DNA of 64,000 nt from Hyparrhenia diplandra (lineage: Eukaryota; Streptophyta; Magnoliopsida; Poales; Poaceae): NCBI GenBank assembly GCA_015847255.1, contig JADLZK010007673.1, forward strand, positions 294,589 through 358,588, written 5' to 3'. The notes below the pieces were generated by a model, which made no database searches, was not told the DNA's origin, and saw only the letters and a program-made list of their open reading frames with translations. Positions 33,241 through 46,291 of the stretch are shown here, one piece after another. The stretch's first letter is position 1, and each line of letters starts with the position of its first letter. Made by a program: the position numbers and the translations under genes.

Positions 33241-36162
33241 TTTCCTATTTTCAATCAATCTCTGGACTGAACTTCACCCATTCATTCAGTTCCTGAACTT
33301 TTTTCGAGTTTCCTTCTTTCGATCAATCTCCTCCAACATGTGCCGGCAGCCGCACGGCCACCAGACGAGACGAGGAACGCCCCTGGCACTTAAATGACCG
33401 AGCACCAAAGCATTAGGAATCGGAAGAACCCGGATTCACAGGCTCGCAGGAGGGATGATCGCATTCAGTTCAGAGGATAATAATCTGCTGTTCACTGATA
33501 TCATGTAATGCAAACTCTAAAGACCTACTTTCCTCTGTCATGTAATGCAAACTCTTAGGCCAAGCTTCTACCCGTGTCTATATCATGCTCCTTCCACTGA
33601 ACCTTCCACCTGCTACTCCCCCTACGAAAAGGCAGAGAATGATGATACTGCTGTTCACTGATGAATAAGGGATGTTGGATATCAGTGCTTTCCTAGGACT
33701 CATGAAGATGAAACAGACAAACCTCAAGGGAAAATAGTTATTTGGTTAGCCTTGCCTTTTACAGGAAAAGATAACAATCTTTTATCATACACTAGTTCGA
33801 AAAGAATTACTTTACAGAGAAAGCTACAATAACAAGTTACAAATACTAGAAAGTTCATGAAACTAGTTGCCTTACTAGGATTCCTACATTCATTGACATT
33901 GCATATGCATCTGATAACCCCACACCCCTCCCAAACACACCCACATCAAAAAAGAAAATGACAAATCCTGAACATACTATAAAAGCTAAACACACATGCT
34001 ATCTTGTGAAAAACAAATGTAGTAAAATCTCCAAAAGTAGGCAACATTCTACAACACTTGGTTATCAGCATGGGTTGCCTAGTGCATTAGAAACTCCACC
34101 AAAATATTACAAAGCCAAACCGCACTACACTACAAGCATCATGAACAAACAGTCACAATAACACAGCTTTATAGGCCCTGCTTCTCTATATTAATTTACC
34201 TGCTCATTCCATTGGGATCGATACTAGAGGTGTTTAGATCCACTCACCTAACAGTTCGGTATCTCAATCCAGCTAATAGTAACAGCTAATAGATTGAAAA
34301 AAAAAATGTCCTTCTAACCATCTCTGTCTACATGCAACCTAATAAAACATTAAAGAAATAACACAATAAACAAAACCTCTAATGCATTGCATATTTCTGC
34401 TGCTGATCCAATAAACACCTAGCCCACACCAACTATTAGCTCCATGTGTATCCAAACAACCTGACCATGATCTAAACAGGGTCAATTAAAAGCTTCATCT
34501 CAAACAAGGTTAAGTAGTGCCTCAGTTCACATGGACTCACACATGCCTTCATTAGGAAAGGCACTGTGACATAATGAGACGCATTATCCCAATTTTCCAC
34601 CCCATTTCCATTATAATCAGTAATGGCACAATGTAGTGTTTTTGTTTCACTGAACTAGATCAGGGGGAAGGCTCGAGGAGCATTGCTGCTAGGGATCATC
34701 CTACTTATCCTGGATGTAATCTTGTTATGACAGGTTAAAACAGTTCGACATTGAGAAAGCAAAAGACCACTAGGTCTACTACACCAGTATTCACTCCTCA
34801 ATCTAATCATTCATTACATATAAAGGACGAGAATATAACAAACTGATGACGTGCATACACTCCGGAGCTACACCATGGTCCATGGACATGCCAAAATCAT
34901 CTTCACCAGGTTGTTTGGTTCTTCTCCATAGTTTTCGAACAGACGGGATTTCTTCATATGAAGGGTGGTGATCGACAAAAATAAGGAACTCCTACATGTA
35001 GACCTGATTCATAATTAAAAAAAATCAACAATCAGACTACTAGCTCACAATTTGATCAATACTAGGCTATGCCGCAAACAGAGAAAATTAAGACAGTTAT
35101 CCAAAGCAGCAGTCCATAACAGCTCCAACAGAGTAATAGAAATTTAAGTCAAGATAAGTCAACCTGCTCCTCCAGACATGTAAATTATTATCTCATCTAC
35201 AGATACAAGTACTAGGCAACTAAATTACAAGCGATAGAACTCTACAGAGCTAAGACTAGAGTTAGAAGTTTCATGACAAAATGCAATGAGGTGTTTTATG
35301 AACTAAGACTTGTAATAATGTATATAGTCCAATTTGCTCTTTGCGGATATATTTTCCTTAACAAAAGGCATATGTCAGAAAGTGCACATTGCCATTGCAA
35401 TAATTTCCAAATGTCACCCTTCTTAGTGGGTGATAAAACAGCGTGATTTTGATTCCATGCTTCATTTTAGGCAGTATAAACATCCGACAAGTTCCTCTAC
35501 AAAAAGATGAATCACACATTTTTTCTAGCATTGCGGTGACAAACATTATCAAGTAATTTCTCATAACCAAGTGAGTAAGCAGATGATGAACCACATATGT
35601 ACTCTATGCCTGTAATCAGAGCTAAATATGAAAACCAAAATACTCTGGCAAAACAGAAACACAAAAAGATAGAATAAAAAAATAAGCCAATTTATAATGG
35701 AATAGTTAGATATCAGTCTACTAATCTGCGGCTCAAAGTTTCATCAATGCTAAGCTTTGTGGGATCTACATGCTTTAGACATATATAGATTATTATGTGA
35801 CCTCTACAGATACAAATACTAAGCAAGTAAATTATGCGCAACAGAATTCTCTAGAGCTAAGGCTGGAGTGAGAGGTTCCAGGATTAATTGTTTGTTGCTA
35901 GTTAACAAACATTTGGAGTGAGATGTTCCATGAAGACAGACTAGCAATTGTGTACAGTCCTATTTGCGTTTTGTAGTCGAATTTTAGTACCTACTTATAA
36001 GAATAAAGTTTATCTAACAATTGGCATATATTAGACACTACACATTGCCATTGCAATAATCTCTAAACTTAAGCCTTCTGGTGGAGTGTGATAAATTATT
36101 TTTCTCATATTATTGTTTCTACTCTTGTTTTTAATCACTATTATACACAGCTGCAAGTTCCT
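33241..36162. other. Intergenic AT-rich sequence
   Basis: No gene supported. It includes a foldback-like text AACAGCTAATAG at about 34245-34285 and the duplicated block annotated separately. Short frames here carry no recognisable motif. Confidence 0.4.
35190..36105 (+). repeat. Diverged tandem duplication
   Basis: About 35190-35440 and 35780-36105 share the same series of phrases in the same order: ACAGATACAAGTACTAGGCA, AGAGCTAAGACT/AGAGCTAAGGCT, ATTGTGTACAGTCC-like text, GCATAT..AGA, CACATTGCCATTGCAATAAT, and a GTG-GGTGATAAA-like end. Related text also occurs at 42995-43140. Confidence 0.5.
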
Positions 36163-36427
36163 GATCGCTATGAAGCAGTCTGGAAAGAGCTTGATCAAGT
36201 GGAGCAGCTGTGAAGAACAGAAATGATTTGAATATGCTGGTGTTGCGCAACTCTTTGATATCGAGGTATTACCCCTGCCGATAACAATCTCACTGGCGCA
36301 GAACCGCGCATACAGGTCAACACCAAAGAGTACTACAACACCGACATGCTCAACTTTGAGATCATTTCTGTTCTTCCACAGCTATTCACTTGATCAAGCT
36401 CTTTCCAGAACGCTTCAGGAAAGCTGC
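36163..36427. repeat. Inverted repeat, arms about 65 bp
   Basis: Left arm 36163-36228 contains TGGAAAGAGCTTGATCAAGT and GAAGAACAGAAATGAT; the right arm 36359-36427 carries their reverse complement with a few changes. The spacer is about 130 bp. The left arm also has an open reading (QVPDRYEAVWKELDQVEQL, then stop) behind a CACAG that could be an acceptor, suggesting it is an exon fragment of an unidentified gene. Confidence 0.6.
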
Positions 36428-36485
36428 AAGGACCATGGTCAGTTCAAAGATACAATTGAATAGTATTCGAAGGTGCACCTCGTAA

Positions 36486-39400
36486 TCTTTACTACATAAA
36501 AGGAGGAAAGTGATACTGTTTTTTTCGATGCGGTAAAAAAAGTTCGACCATCGCCTCGCTCCATGCGACACCGCGCCTCCCCACGTAAAAAACTTCGCGC
36601 CGACAGGTGGGACCCGCTTCACATCGTCCGTCCCTGCGACCTCCCGTCACACGAGATCCCGCCTCCAATCACGCAATGTGGCATCACGCAGCTGCGCCCG
36701 CGTGCTTCCCCCTCGCGCTCACCCACGGCGCCGCCGCATCCCCGCCCTCCTCCTCTTCCTGGCCGGCAGTGCCGCAAGGGCCCTCCCACGACGAGGGTTC
36801 GAGTTCGCCTCCGTCCTCATGATGAAACACCATCTGAACAGAGCCGCCGCGGGCTCGCTCCTCCATGGCCAGGCGGCTCTTCTTCCCTCCTCCATGCCTG
36901 GTCGTCGCAGTCTAGAGTCGGCCCAACACCACCTCTCCCGCACGGGCAGTTTTGGTGGCACCCCAAACCCTAACAGCTGCCATATCCCCGCCATGTGCCG
37001 CCGGCAGGGGCGCCATCATGGGCGTGGGCGGTCGGCAAGCGGCGGCGGGCGGAACGACGCATCGTCGCTGCTGCCATCCCCTGGAGGCCGGCCGTTAACG
37101 AGGCCGGGTGGCATGGGGCGCCACAAGAGGCTGGGGAGGACGGGAGGAAGAAGAAAGACCTCGCCGAACCTCTGCACATCCCATCCGACTGCAGTTTTTA
37201 GGTTCTTCTTTCTGATTGCGATGCCTTTTTATTGCACTGTGCAATTGGGTCTATCAGTGGTTTTTGTTTCTGTGAATGATAATTTGGGCATATAATTCCT
37301 GTGAGCAGGATTGAAATAGTTTGCTCACCAGCTATCTCCTGTTCAAGAATGTAATGCACGTAACTTTATGATTGATGGTGCAGGTGCTGGTGGAAATGTA
37401 GCAGGAGTTATAGATGAGTTCAACACTTGTACCAATGGATGAGCCTGAAATGCAGAAAGGTCTGCCCCTTCTCTTTTCTTAACTATATGTTTTCACTTTA
37501 ATACTATTGATTGACGATTTTGCAGTGAAGTGTCTTATGCAAACGATTTAGTACACAACTTTCTGACATGGAAGAAAAATGATAGTACAAGATAGTAGAT
37601 TCTGTAAAAAATTTCCTCCAGTTATTTCATTACTTGCTAATATTTGATCCTTTTGTAAAACTTTGTGGCCATGTAGCGTCAATGACAAGACTGATAGCAT
37701 GGTTTGTTTCATGGTACTACTTAGGCCTATTTCGAAGTTATAGCAAAGTTAATTTATACAAGCCTGTGTTTTTTCAGATTGTGTTTTTTCAGATGACCAG
37801 GTATATGTGGTTCAGAACTTGTCAGGGCTGTTCCTCTTCATTGGGAGTTTTTTCAGCCAGGGCAACAAAACTATTTTCAGATGTCAGGGCTGTTCCTCCA
37901 CATCCTATTCAGTTATTGGTTATTCTGTAAGCAGAAAATACATACTAATTTATTTGGTTGCCATTACAGTTCAGTATAGGCTTTAGCTCCTCCTGGACAG
38001 TTTCACAGTCAAATGCTAATATAGTAGAACTCAACCAGTGAAGACATTCACTGCAGTCTGTTTTAAAATGCATCACATGTGCACATTCTCTTCATTGTCT
38101 TGTGCAGCATCTCCAGACATTAGGCGCCCAACTGTTTTATGCCGGTTATCAGGTAATTTCACCCACCACTGTTTTATAGTACTTGGCATCCCTGTACTTC
38201 AGTTTTCTGAAAACCTATACATTCAGACATGAGACATGTCTGTTCGTGTTCCTTATTGGCATTAACGTCTCTGTCCGATCTATTGTACTTGTTATGTCAG
38301 TCAGAGATTTGTAGATATCATAATGCTCTTGTTATTGTAGTACTTGGCATCCCTGTATTTTAATTTTCTGAAAACCTATATATTCAGACATGAGACATTG
38401 TGGATAAAAGATCTATAAAAGATCTATTATATATCGGGCTGCTCGGTGGATCATGTATGCTAAATAAAAGAGGCTGAATTGCAGTGACTGCTTAACTCAA
38501 CATGTGGGTGGGCCATTATACGAATTGTTTAGTCATTTGCAACCGTACTCTGCATACACTAACTTTGTTAAAGGTTAAAACCACCCGATTTTTGCACACT
38601 GATACAAAATTTGATATTTGCTTTTAGTCCTGACCCCCTGAATCTTTATTCTGACTACCTCGACTACAAGGAATAATAAGTTAATTCGCACAAGCTTCCA
38701 ACTTGGTAAAACAGAGTCTATTAGCAGAGTTTGAAATCTGGTAGGACAACTATTTTGTTAGCAGACAAATATTTGGTGAATTATGTTAGCAATTGGGTCT
38801 TTAACAAAAAAGATGTTAATGAGTTATTGAGTATATTGTGCTAGACTTGATGTCTGGTGTTGATGAAAGTATTGCAGATTAATATGAACCCTTTTCCTCT
38901 TTTGCAGAAGTCACTGAACAAGGACGATCAGGAATCCAGGGTAATTCCATAATAGACAATGTATAACAGCTGCAGATACTCTGTGTGCTGCAAACATAGA
39001 ACAATTAATAATGATTGAATTTGGATACATTGTCGGTGTAGTAAGCTGACTTAATTGAATTTTTGAACAATGTCCGTGCAGACTGTCGATATAGATGATT
39101 TGGTACTGAAGCACTTATTATAAGTATACTAATGAAGCACCATGTTGTATCAGTGACATGTGTTGAGAAACTTGGTTGTGGGATTAGCAAATTTTCTATT
39201 GGCTTCCAAAACCACCATATGTGGAATCAGCAAGGTTCAGGTAGGTGGCCAAATAATTTCTTGGATGGATCCTATTAGCTTTATGAGATAGATAGATGCT
39301 TCATGTATTATAACCATTACCACTTGACTTTCGTTGCATATGTGCGCTACACACTCTTATTTGATATAATTTAATATAGTCATTGTTGTCTTAAAATCAA

Positions 39401-41200
39401 CAATAAATTTGTTCAGTATAAGGCTTAATTTAATCTTTGTTTGATCTCTGAAAAACCCATAAATATGATAGCTGAATCTTCAGTTTAAATGCTCAGAATA
39501 TTCAGAGGTTTCTTTTCACCTTCCATTTGTTTATTAACGATTCACTCTCTAATGATTAGTTTCAACTATTTCGTGGTGATATTAGTGCTTTATGATCACA
39601 AGCAAATCATGTGCATGTCAGCTCTTTTCCAAGAATTGTATTGTCTCTTTCAGACTCGATTTCATTGGATTTCCTCTTATTCAAGTAGAGTTCAGCTAGG
39701 GATTTTTACATTTCGTTGCCACTGTTCTTTGGCAGCAACGGATCATCCTCTGCTCTCTCTCTCTCTTTCTGCTAACGATAGAGCTGAAACTAGATGTTCC
39801 TCTATTTTTCAGATACATGGATACTGAATGTACATTTATGGCTTAGCTTTCTAGATGGCATCATGCTTCCTAGATCTGCCTGATAAGAAACGACGGTTGT
39901 AGATGCCTGAATCCTTGTGTTGTTCATTTTTTTAAGCTGGATTTCATTTTGCAGGTTGCTTATATTTTTTTTTTTTTTTTTTTTGTCCTCTTGCTTTAAT
40001 GCTCGACATCAAATTATATGCTTCTCTATGGTAGTACACTTATGTTATGACATTGATATTTATCAAGGAAATTTATATGAATAATCATTTTCCCTCGATT
40101 CTATGCTCGATGAAGAAACATGTGTATACCCTATCATAAGTGATTATGATTGTCTATATTTTAAAAAGCTCCAATATGAAGGTACCTCATGCTGGTCCAA
40201 TCTGCGGTACGCCTTATTGATACTAAATTATAACTCTCTTTTATCCTTACTATTATTTTGTGATGATGCTATTGTGCTTGACAAGAGATACAGCTAACAC
40301 TTATTTTTCTTAGATACTTTTTTTTTTCTTGTCTCATTGTTGTCAAAATGCGAGCTGAATTCATATAGCTCTAAAGCTATTTCAAGAGTAGTGAATAGTT
40401 TTGGATTGACCTTTGAATTTTGTTAGTATCAGGAAATGTTCTTTATGTGTGGCTGGCAGTTCATATTTGGAGTGGCAGTTAATGTGCATTGCCAATGTCT
40501 CCTAAGTCCTAACATGGCTCCAAACAACCATGAGTGTTTGGAATTTATACCTTGCTTCAGTAATAGTGAGTATCTAATTATCCTTTTTGTTCCCCAACTG
40601 CAACAATGGCAATTGATTTCTACAATTTGCACCCCTTGAGACGATTTTTTATGTTTATGCCTTTTTTTACGTTATGTTTTGTCCCTACTCGTGAATCAGT
40701 GTCCTTGATATTTTGTATATGGTTTCACACAATAATGTTGGATGCTTATAGATGAAAGGATTGTTTTTTTTTTTGTTGTTGTTGACATAATTTGGAGTGT
40801 GGCCTTCGTATGACGTGTCGTACTATATTTTTGTATCCCATAGCTACGATTTTGGATAATATTTTATATTTGGTTTATTTTGCATTTTTTCAAATGACTA
40901 TTATCCTATTGAATATTTTGTTGTCCGTAGCAACGCACGGGCATTTTTGTATCCATGAAAAAGCGAATACACCCCTGAGGACGTTGAATGCTTAGGGTTT
41001 TTTTTTTTTTTTTACAAAATTGCTTAGGGGTTGAAAGCGGCACAACACAACACGCCATAAACTCAAAATGAATCCTCACAAGTCCAGAGTTTTGGGCATT
41101 TGAGGCCTTGTTTAATTTTACAGTATTGTTATCTTATCATGCGATCCATGTTTTTATATAAAATTTAGTTATCCGTAGCAACGCACGGGTATTTAACTAG
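36486..41200 (+). mobile_element. Non-autonomous Helitron
   Basis: 5' end TCTTTACTACATAAAAGG preceded by A (36485); 3' end CCGTAGCAACGCACGGG hairpin, then TATTTAA, then CTAG (41197-41200) followed by T (41201). This is the canonical A^T insertion without target duplication. No Rep/helicase coding was found. A GC-rich 5' block (36560-37200) has overlapping frames with no recognised domain and looks like a captured promoter/5' exon. Short exon-like pieces bounded by AG...GT lie at about 38107-38151 and 38908-38940. A second 3'-end-like CCGTAGCAACGCACGGGC at about 40925-40942 lacks CTAG. Confidence 0.7.
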
Positions 41201-41201
41201 T

Positions 41202-41639
41202 ATATAAATAAACAGATAGATAAGAGACAATCTAGTTACATAAGTGCGATACATCAGTCTCTTCTCCGAATTGTTTCATTTACGGGCTCAAACTGTTTAA
41301 TTTTACAAGTTTAGAGCACAAAATATCAGTATCTAAGGGTTTATAAGCTCCACAAATGGGCAATTCTTTAATCACATATTATAGTCCAATGACAAAAACT
41401 ACCATCAAACTACTATTGTGGTCTATAGCTAATATTTATCCAATAAATGATTAAAAGGCAACAGAGAAACAAAACTGTTTTTTTTTCTTTATAAATTGTA
41501 AGCAAAGCTCAAATTATAATTAGAATCAGTAGAATAAAAAAGATAGGTGAAGATATGATGGATAGTCAACAAGTAAGTTAAAAGAGGATCGGTCAACACA
41601 ACTCTTTTGTGACAACAAGGCTTTAAGATAAGCTGCTCA
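41202..41639. other. Inter-Helitron spacer with a repeat copy
   Basis: AT-rich, no gene. 41489-41639 is repeated after the next Helitron (about 42628-42772): AAGCAAAGCTCAAATTA, GATGGATAGTCAACAAGTAA, AACAACTCT..TTTGTGAC, then AGGCTTTAAGATAA. Confidence 0.5.
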
Positions 41640-42589
41640 TCTCTACTACTAATAATCCACCGGTTTAAACTTTTCTAAAGTCACCCAAATCTGCCCTCGG
41701 TCATTAGCTATGCTAAGTGCACCAAAACAAATACCCCAAACAACAAACAACTTTTTAAATGAATGGATGAGATTTACTCTAGCGTCTTGTTTCTCTTACT
41801 CACTCACATCTAATGGACCGAAACGCCTGGATCAGTCCCTCGTCACTCCTTCCCACCCCGTGCGCCTCTCTTTCGCAGTCCCCCCGCTCCAAAGACCGGC
41901 CGTGACTCCTCGATCTCTCCCCGGTGGACACAATCCTCGCGACCACGACACCACGCGCGGCTCCTCCTCTCCCCAATCCTCTCCCAATCTCCCCCGCCCG
42001 ACCTCCAAACCTTAGCCTCATGCGCCGGCGGTGATGGCTGCCGCCCGACCGAGGGGCGAAGCGGGGACGATGCCATCACGGCCTGGGGAGGATGTCCGGT
42101 GATGGCTCGTTACCGGACTCCTCCGCGACGCACATCCACCTATAGTTTTTTTATGTGTCAAGATTAGCTTAGGTTTGCACGGAGTGGCAAATATCAATAT
42201 CCGGTGTTGCATATTTGATTTAGAGTAATTGAACCAAGGGATTCAGATGAGTTTTTTTTCTATTTGCTGATCCCGAGCAATCCATGGGCAAAAGTAGCAA
42301 AAAAATCACTTGACACAACAATGGTTCTTGCCATTTGGTCCTTATGGCAATACTGTAACTGTGAATGAAATTATTGTTTCTGCTTGCATTAAGCATGAAA
42401 CATGATATTAGGATTCAAGATATGTTAAGTGTCAGATCACACATCCATTTATGTGGACAAATACATGCTATATCGGATCTTAGTTGTATCAATGTTTATT
42501 TTTGTGCTGTTTTATAAAGTGGCATGCTTCTTTTTTCTAACATGTTAATATGGTTTGTTCCCGTAGCGTTAGCACGGGCAATATACTAG
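41640..42589 (+). mobile_element. Short non-autonomous Helitron
   Basis: 950 bp. 5' TCTCTACTACTAATAATCC preceded by A (41639); 3' CCCGTAGCGTTAGCACGGG hairpin, then CAATATA, then CTAG (42586-42589) before T. The interior is GC-rich at about 41810-42110, with no recognised coding text. Confidence 0.75.
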
Positions 42590-43199
42590 TATATTTAACA
42601 ACTCTCCTTTTACCCAACCTAGTCAAGTTATAAGCAAAAACTCAAATTAAAAATCAGAATCAGCAGAAATAAAGATAGATAAAGACATGATGGATAGTCA
42701 ATCAGCAAGTAAAAAGGAGGATTGGCCAAAACAACTCTATGTTTGTGACGAGAGGCTTTGAGATAAACTAGTCATATATTAACGAGTCCCTTTTTTTTCC
42801 CCAAATCTAGTCAAGTGTGAACAATGAAACTCAAGTAGTCAAAGATTCTCAGTTATGGCATAAGTAAACCTAATAGGATTCAACCACATCACTAAATAAA
42901 CTGGAATTCATCACTTACGTCTTCAGAGAGAATAAAGAAAAAAAAAACTTCCTTTTACAACGATACTGTCACATTTCCAAACAAGCTGGTGTAAAGTAAT
43001 TTCTCATAACTGAAAGATGGGTCACAATTCACACATCTAATAATTTCCGGTAGGCGATCAATAAACCACATATGTACTCTATGCCAATAATCAGAGCTAA
43101 ATATAAAAACCAGAATACTCTAGAAAAACAGAAACACACACCAAAAAATGAATAACATAAGATGCAAGATCATAAATAACTTACTTGTTCATGACCTGA
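42590..43199. other. Intergenic; 3' flank of paralogue A
   Basis: Contains the second copy of the repeat flanking the Helitron (about 42628-42772) and text at about 42995-43140 shared with 35560-35650 (AACCACATATGTACTCTATG, AATCAGAGCTAAATAT). No gene seen. It may include the 3' UTR of the minus-strand gene. Confidence 0.4.
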
Positions 43200-44881
43200 T
43201 CACAGCAATGAGACATCCAGGTCTGGGAACAGGGCAAGCGCTATTTCCTTCTTTGCATCCTGCACCACATCCACCGCCTCCGCCTCTGCAGCGTGTTTCA
43301 CACGGGCAACCTCGACCTCATGCTCCTCCCTGAGCCACGTGACAGCAGCATCATGCGCCTGGTTGAGCTTGGCAACCTCAGTAGTGTGCTTCTCCTCGAG
43401 CGTAGCAATCTGGGCCATGCACTCTGCCTTCACCTTCTCGACATGTGCAGTGCATGCCTTGTGATGCTCCTCCTGGAGCTTGGCGACCTCGGAAGTGTGC
43501 TTCTGATTGAGATTGGCGATCTCAGAGGCGTACTTCTCCTTGAGCTGTGCATTCTCAGCTCTGGCTGCAACCAAGCAGTCCATGAACTTGGCAACCGCGG
43601 CGTTGGCCTGTTGTTCTCGATGCGCGGCCTGTTGCAGCTGACCCTGAAGGTGGGCGATCTCCTGGGCTGCCTTGGCCTCTATCGCCTGCTGCTCATCTTG
43701 CAATCGGGCCCTTTCAGTATCAATTGCCATCATAGCATCGTACATATAGAGCGCGTCACTTGAACAAATCCCTGGTGGCATGGAGATCTCACTGCCACAG
43801 GCTCCATCAAACCACATCTCACATGGTGTCATTTCCATTCCCTGTGGCGGTGGCACAGCAGAAATGGCAAGGCTTTGAGGCATTGGAGGAGTCACGGTCA
43901 CGGACGCCGCACGCAGACCCCGACACCTGCGCTTCCCCGTGTCTGCCATGTCAAGTCATCACCCTCGCTGGCAGGGTCGGCGGCGCTGGCTGCTCTGGCT
44001 CTAGCTTCCATCGTCGCGTGCAGAGGGTGCAGCGAGGTGAGAGCTAGAGCCCCAGCCGCTGCGCATTCCGGTTTCGCCATGGGCACGGGCATGGAGAGCA
44101 TCTGCAGTTGGGTGAGAGCACCGACGGGCGGGGCATGGTGGCTGAATAAGTCGTTGAAATCAATGCATGGCATAAGCTTCAGCTTCTCTATCGCCCCATC
44201 CGTGAGCTGCACTATGCGGGCATTCTCCATCCTGGGCTTGCCCCAAGCCACCTGGCACTTCCATGGCATCTTCTCCGGGGACTCAAGGAAGAAAAACCTT
44301 GCTTTCCAGCCAATCCTGGTGGGCAGAGTGCCGGAGAAGAGGCGAGGACGGCCGCCGCAGGGTGAGAAATGGTGCCACCCCAATGGCTTGTTCTTGCGCT
44401 TGTGCGCGCACACAGAGAAGAAGTATCGGAAGACGGACACCAGCGGCTCCACGCCGGCATCCTTGCAGCGTGCCACGAAGGCAGCCATGTACTTCCACGC
44501 ATTTGGCACCAACTGGCTCGGCGCCAGGCCGTAGTGACGGAGAAGCTTTATGTAGAAATCATGGAGTGGGAACCGCAGACCGGCCTCCAGCGCGTCGGAG
44601 TAGACGCACAGGGCATTAGAACCCTGAGGCGGCGTCTCACACGCCGCGCACCCCAAGATGCTGGCGCTCACCGGCTTGAACTCCCTGGGCACCCCGTGCT
44701 TGTCGCACAGGGCAACCAACGATTCTTGCTTCTTCAGCTTGGACTCGATCTCCGCCGCCGCCGGCCAAGAAAAGTCGCCGCCACCGCCGCCGCTGAAGAA
44801 GAGCTGTGAGGTTGCGTCGTCGCAGATCGCTGCCAAGCCGAGATCCACGACTTCACAGGAGCTGGAGGAGGGAGCCGACAT
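43200..44881 (-). CDS. Transposase_28-like protein with coiled-coil tail (paralogue A)
   Basis: A plant protein of the 'putative gypsy type transposon' family (PF04195), function unproven. Start chosen at ATG 44881-44879 (MSAPSSSSCEVVDLGL). The domain includes CDKHGVPREFKPV, PLHDFYIKLLRHYGLAPSQL, NAWKYMAAFVARCKDAGVEP, FRYFFSVCAHKRK, LGWHHFSP and WKARFFFLE. The second half (ORF 43949-43200) is a long heptad coiled coil (QLKEKYASEIANLNQKHTSE; repeated EVAKL..) ending KKEIALALFPDLDVSLL. The two ORFs overlap at 43949-43898 in different frames, so a +1 shift or an unseen splice joins them; together about 570 residues. Paralogue B at 52706 shares layout and ends with KKKIVLRLFPAMDISVL. Such genes are common in grasses near transposons; whether they are domesticated gag-like proteins is unknown. 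Confidence 0.65.
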
Positions 44882-45889
44882 TGCTGGCGACGAGTACGAG
44901 GTGAGCGCCGGCGCAACGAAATCTTGCTGCGGTTCGAAGCTTCTCACCGGCGGCTTCGCGCGTGCAGCGGGAAGTTCGCTTAGCGCGTGTGGGAGAGCGA
45001 CGGCGGGGTGCTGTGCAGCGGGGCTGCGGAGGACGCCATGGATTGGATGCTGCGGCGGGAGGGGAAATGAGGAACAGAACGGCGACCACGGGAAGTGGGG
45101 AGCAGATCCAATGGATGCCTGTGGCGTTTGGCTTCAATGAACAGATTACTGTAAATACAATTTTCAAAAAAAATAAAGAGGAGATAGTATGCAACATGTG
45201 AAATGTCTTTACTTAAACTTTGCTTACAATTTCTGCCATCGCCCACAGAATGGGATGTTTCAATCAGTCATATATATATTTTTTCTATTTGTGCGATTAA
45301 TATTTGAATATTGTTATAATTTTATAGTGTGGCAAGAAAAAAAATAGTTTTTACGACAATAATACTCTACTTAAAAATAATAGGCCACCAATTAGGCAAT
45401 TAAAATTACGGAGAAAAGGAATAGTGAATATATGTCATGTACAAAACACACAAGAAACTGGTCCCACATCGATGCTCAAAACATTACACCACAAGATGAC
45501 CTCATTTTTGACGCGGTCGAGAGCAATGACCTCGCACTCGACTCCATCAGGCGGGGGCAACCTGACCTCGACGCCGCAATGTGGGACATCCGTCACCTCC
45601 ATGGTCTTCATCTTCATAGTTGTTCCCTTCGCCATGTCTACTCATCATTATCAAAGTGGTGCCCCAAATATCATCCATGGGTGGTAGGTTCGGCTTGGAG
45701 CTTGGATCTGCCACCGCCATAGGTGAACAGGCTCAAGCGGGGCGAATAGCACTGTACTCTATATCGGGTCTTACAAGCAAGTGAATCTCTATGATGGGCT
45801 TGGCATTGTAACATGGTGGGCTTAGGATTCAACAAGGAGGGCATTTTTTGGTGGACATTATAGTCTACCTACCTTCGTTTTTTTTATTA
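44882..45889. other. 5' flank of paralogue A; no gene seen
   Basis: 44882-45130 is GC-rich and probably promoter/leader of the minus-strand gene. 45430-45720 has open frames on both strands with no recognised motif. The rest is AT-rich. Confidence 0.35.
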
Positions 45890-46180
45890 GAGCATGTTTA
45901 ATAATTCAGCCGGCTGCTGGCTGAATCCAATCGCCATGTCACTTGCAGTTAACAATATAGCCCGTACATACAGTAGGTTGGCTAGGAGACCGGTTGAAAC
46001 AAAAATACAGGCATTTACTGGATTGGATAGAAGAAAGAAAGTGCGACTTTTTTTCTTGTAACATGTGCTATAGTCGGAGAAATAATTATCGCTCGCTCTC
46101 CCGTCTCTCTCCTAACGTGGCTGATTATGTCTAACGTGGTGGCCTTGCAGCGGGCTAAAAATCACTCATAATACTTGCTC
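45890..46180. mobile_element. Tourist-like MITE, GAGCA family
   Basis: Ends GAGCATGTTTAATAATTCAG and (complement) GAGCAAGTATTATGAGTG. Flanks are TTA left and TTG right, a slightly decayed 3-bp target duplication. Same family as the element at 46292. Confidence 0.6.
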
Positions 46181-46291
46181 TTGGTAGATATACCATTTTC
46201 TAGAGGTGGACTCTGTCACCACCTCTGTTAAAAAAACTTTTGTTAGCCATTTAAAGTTGTGTTTCACATTAGTGTCAAACAATCCCCGTAA

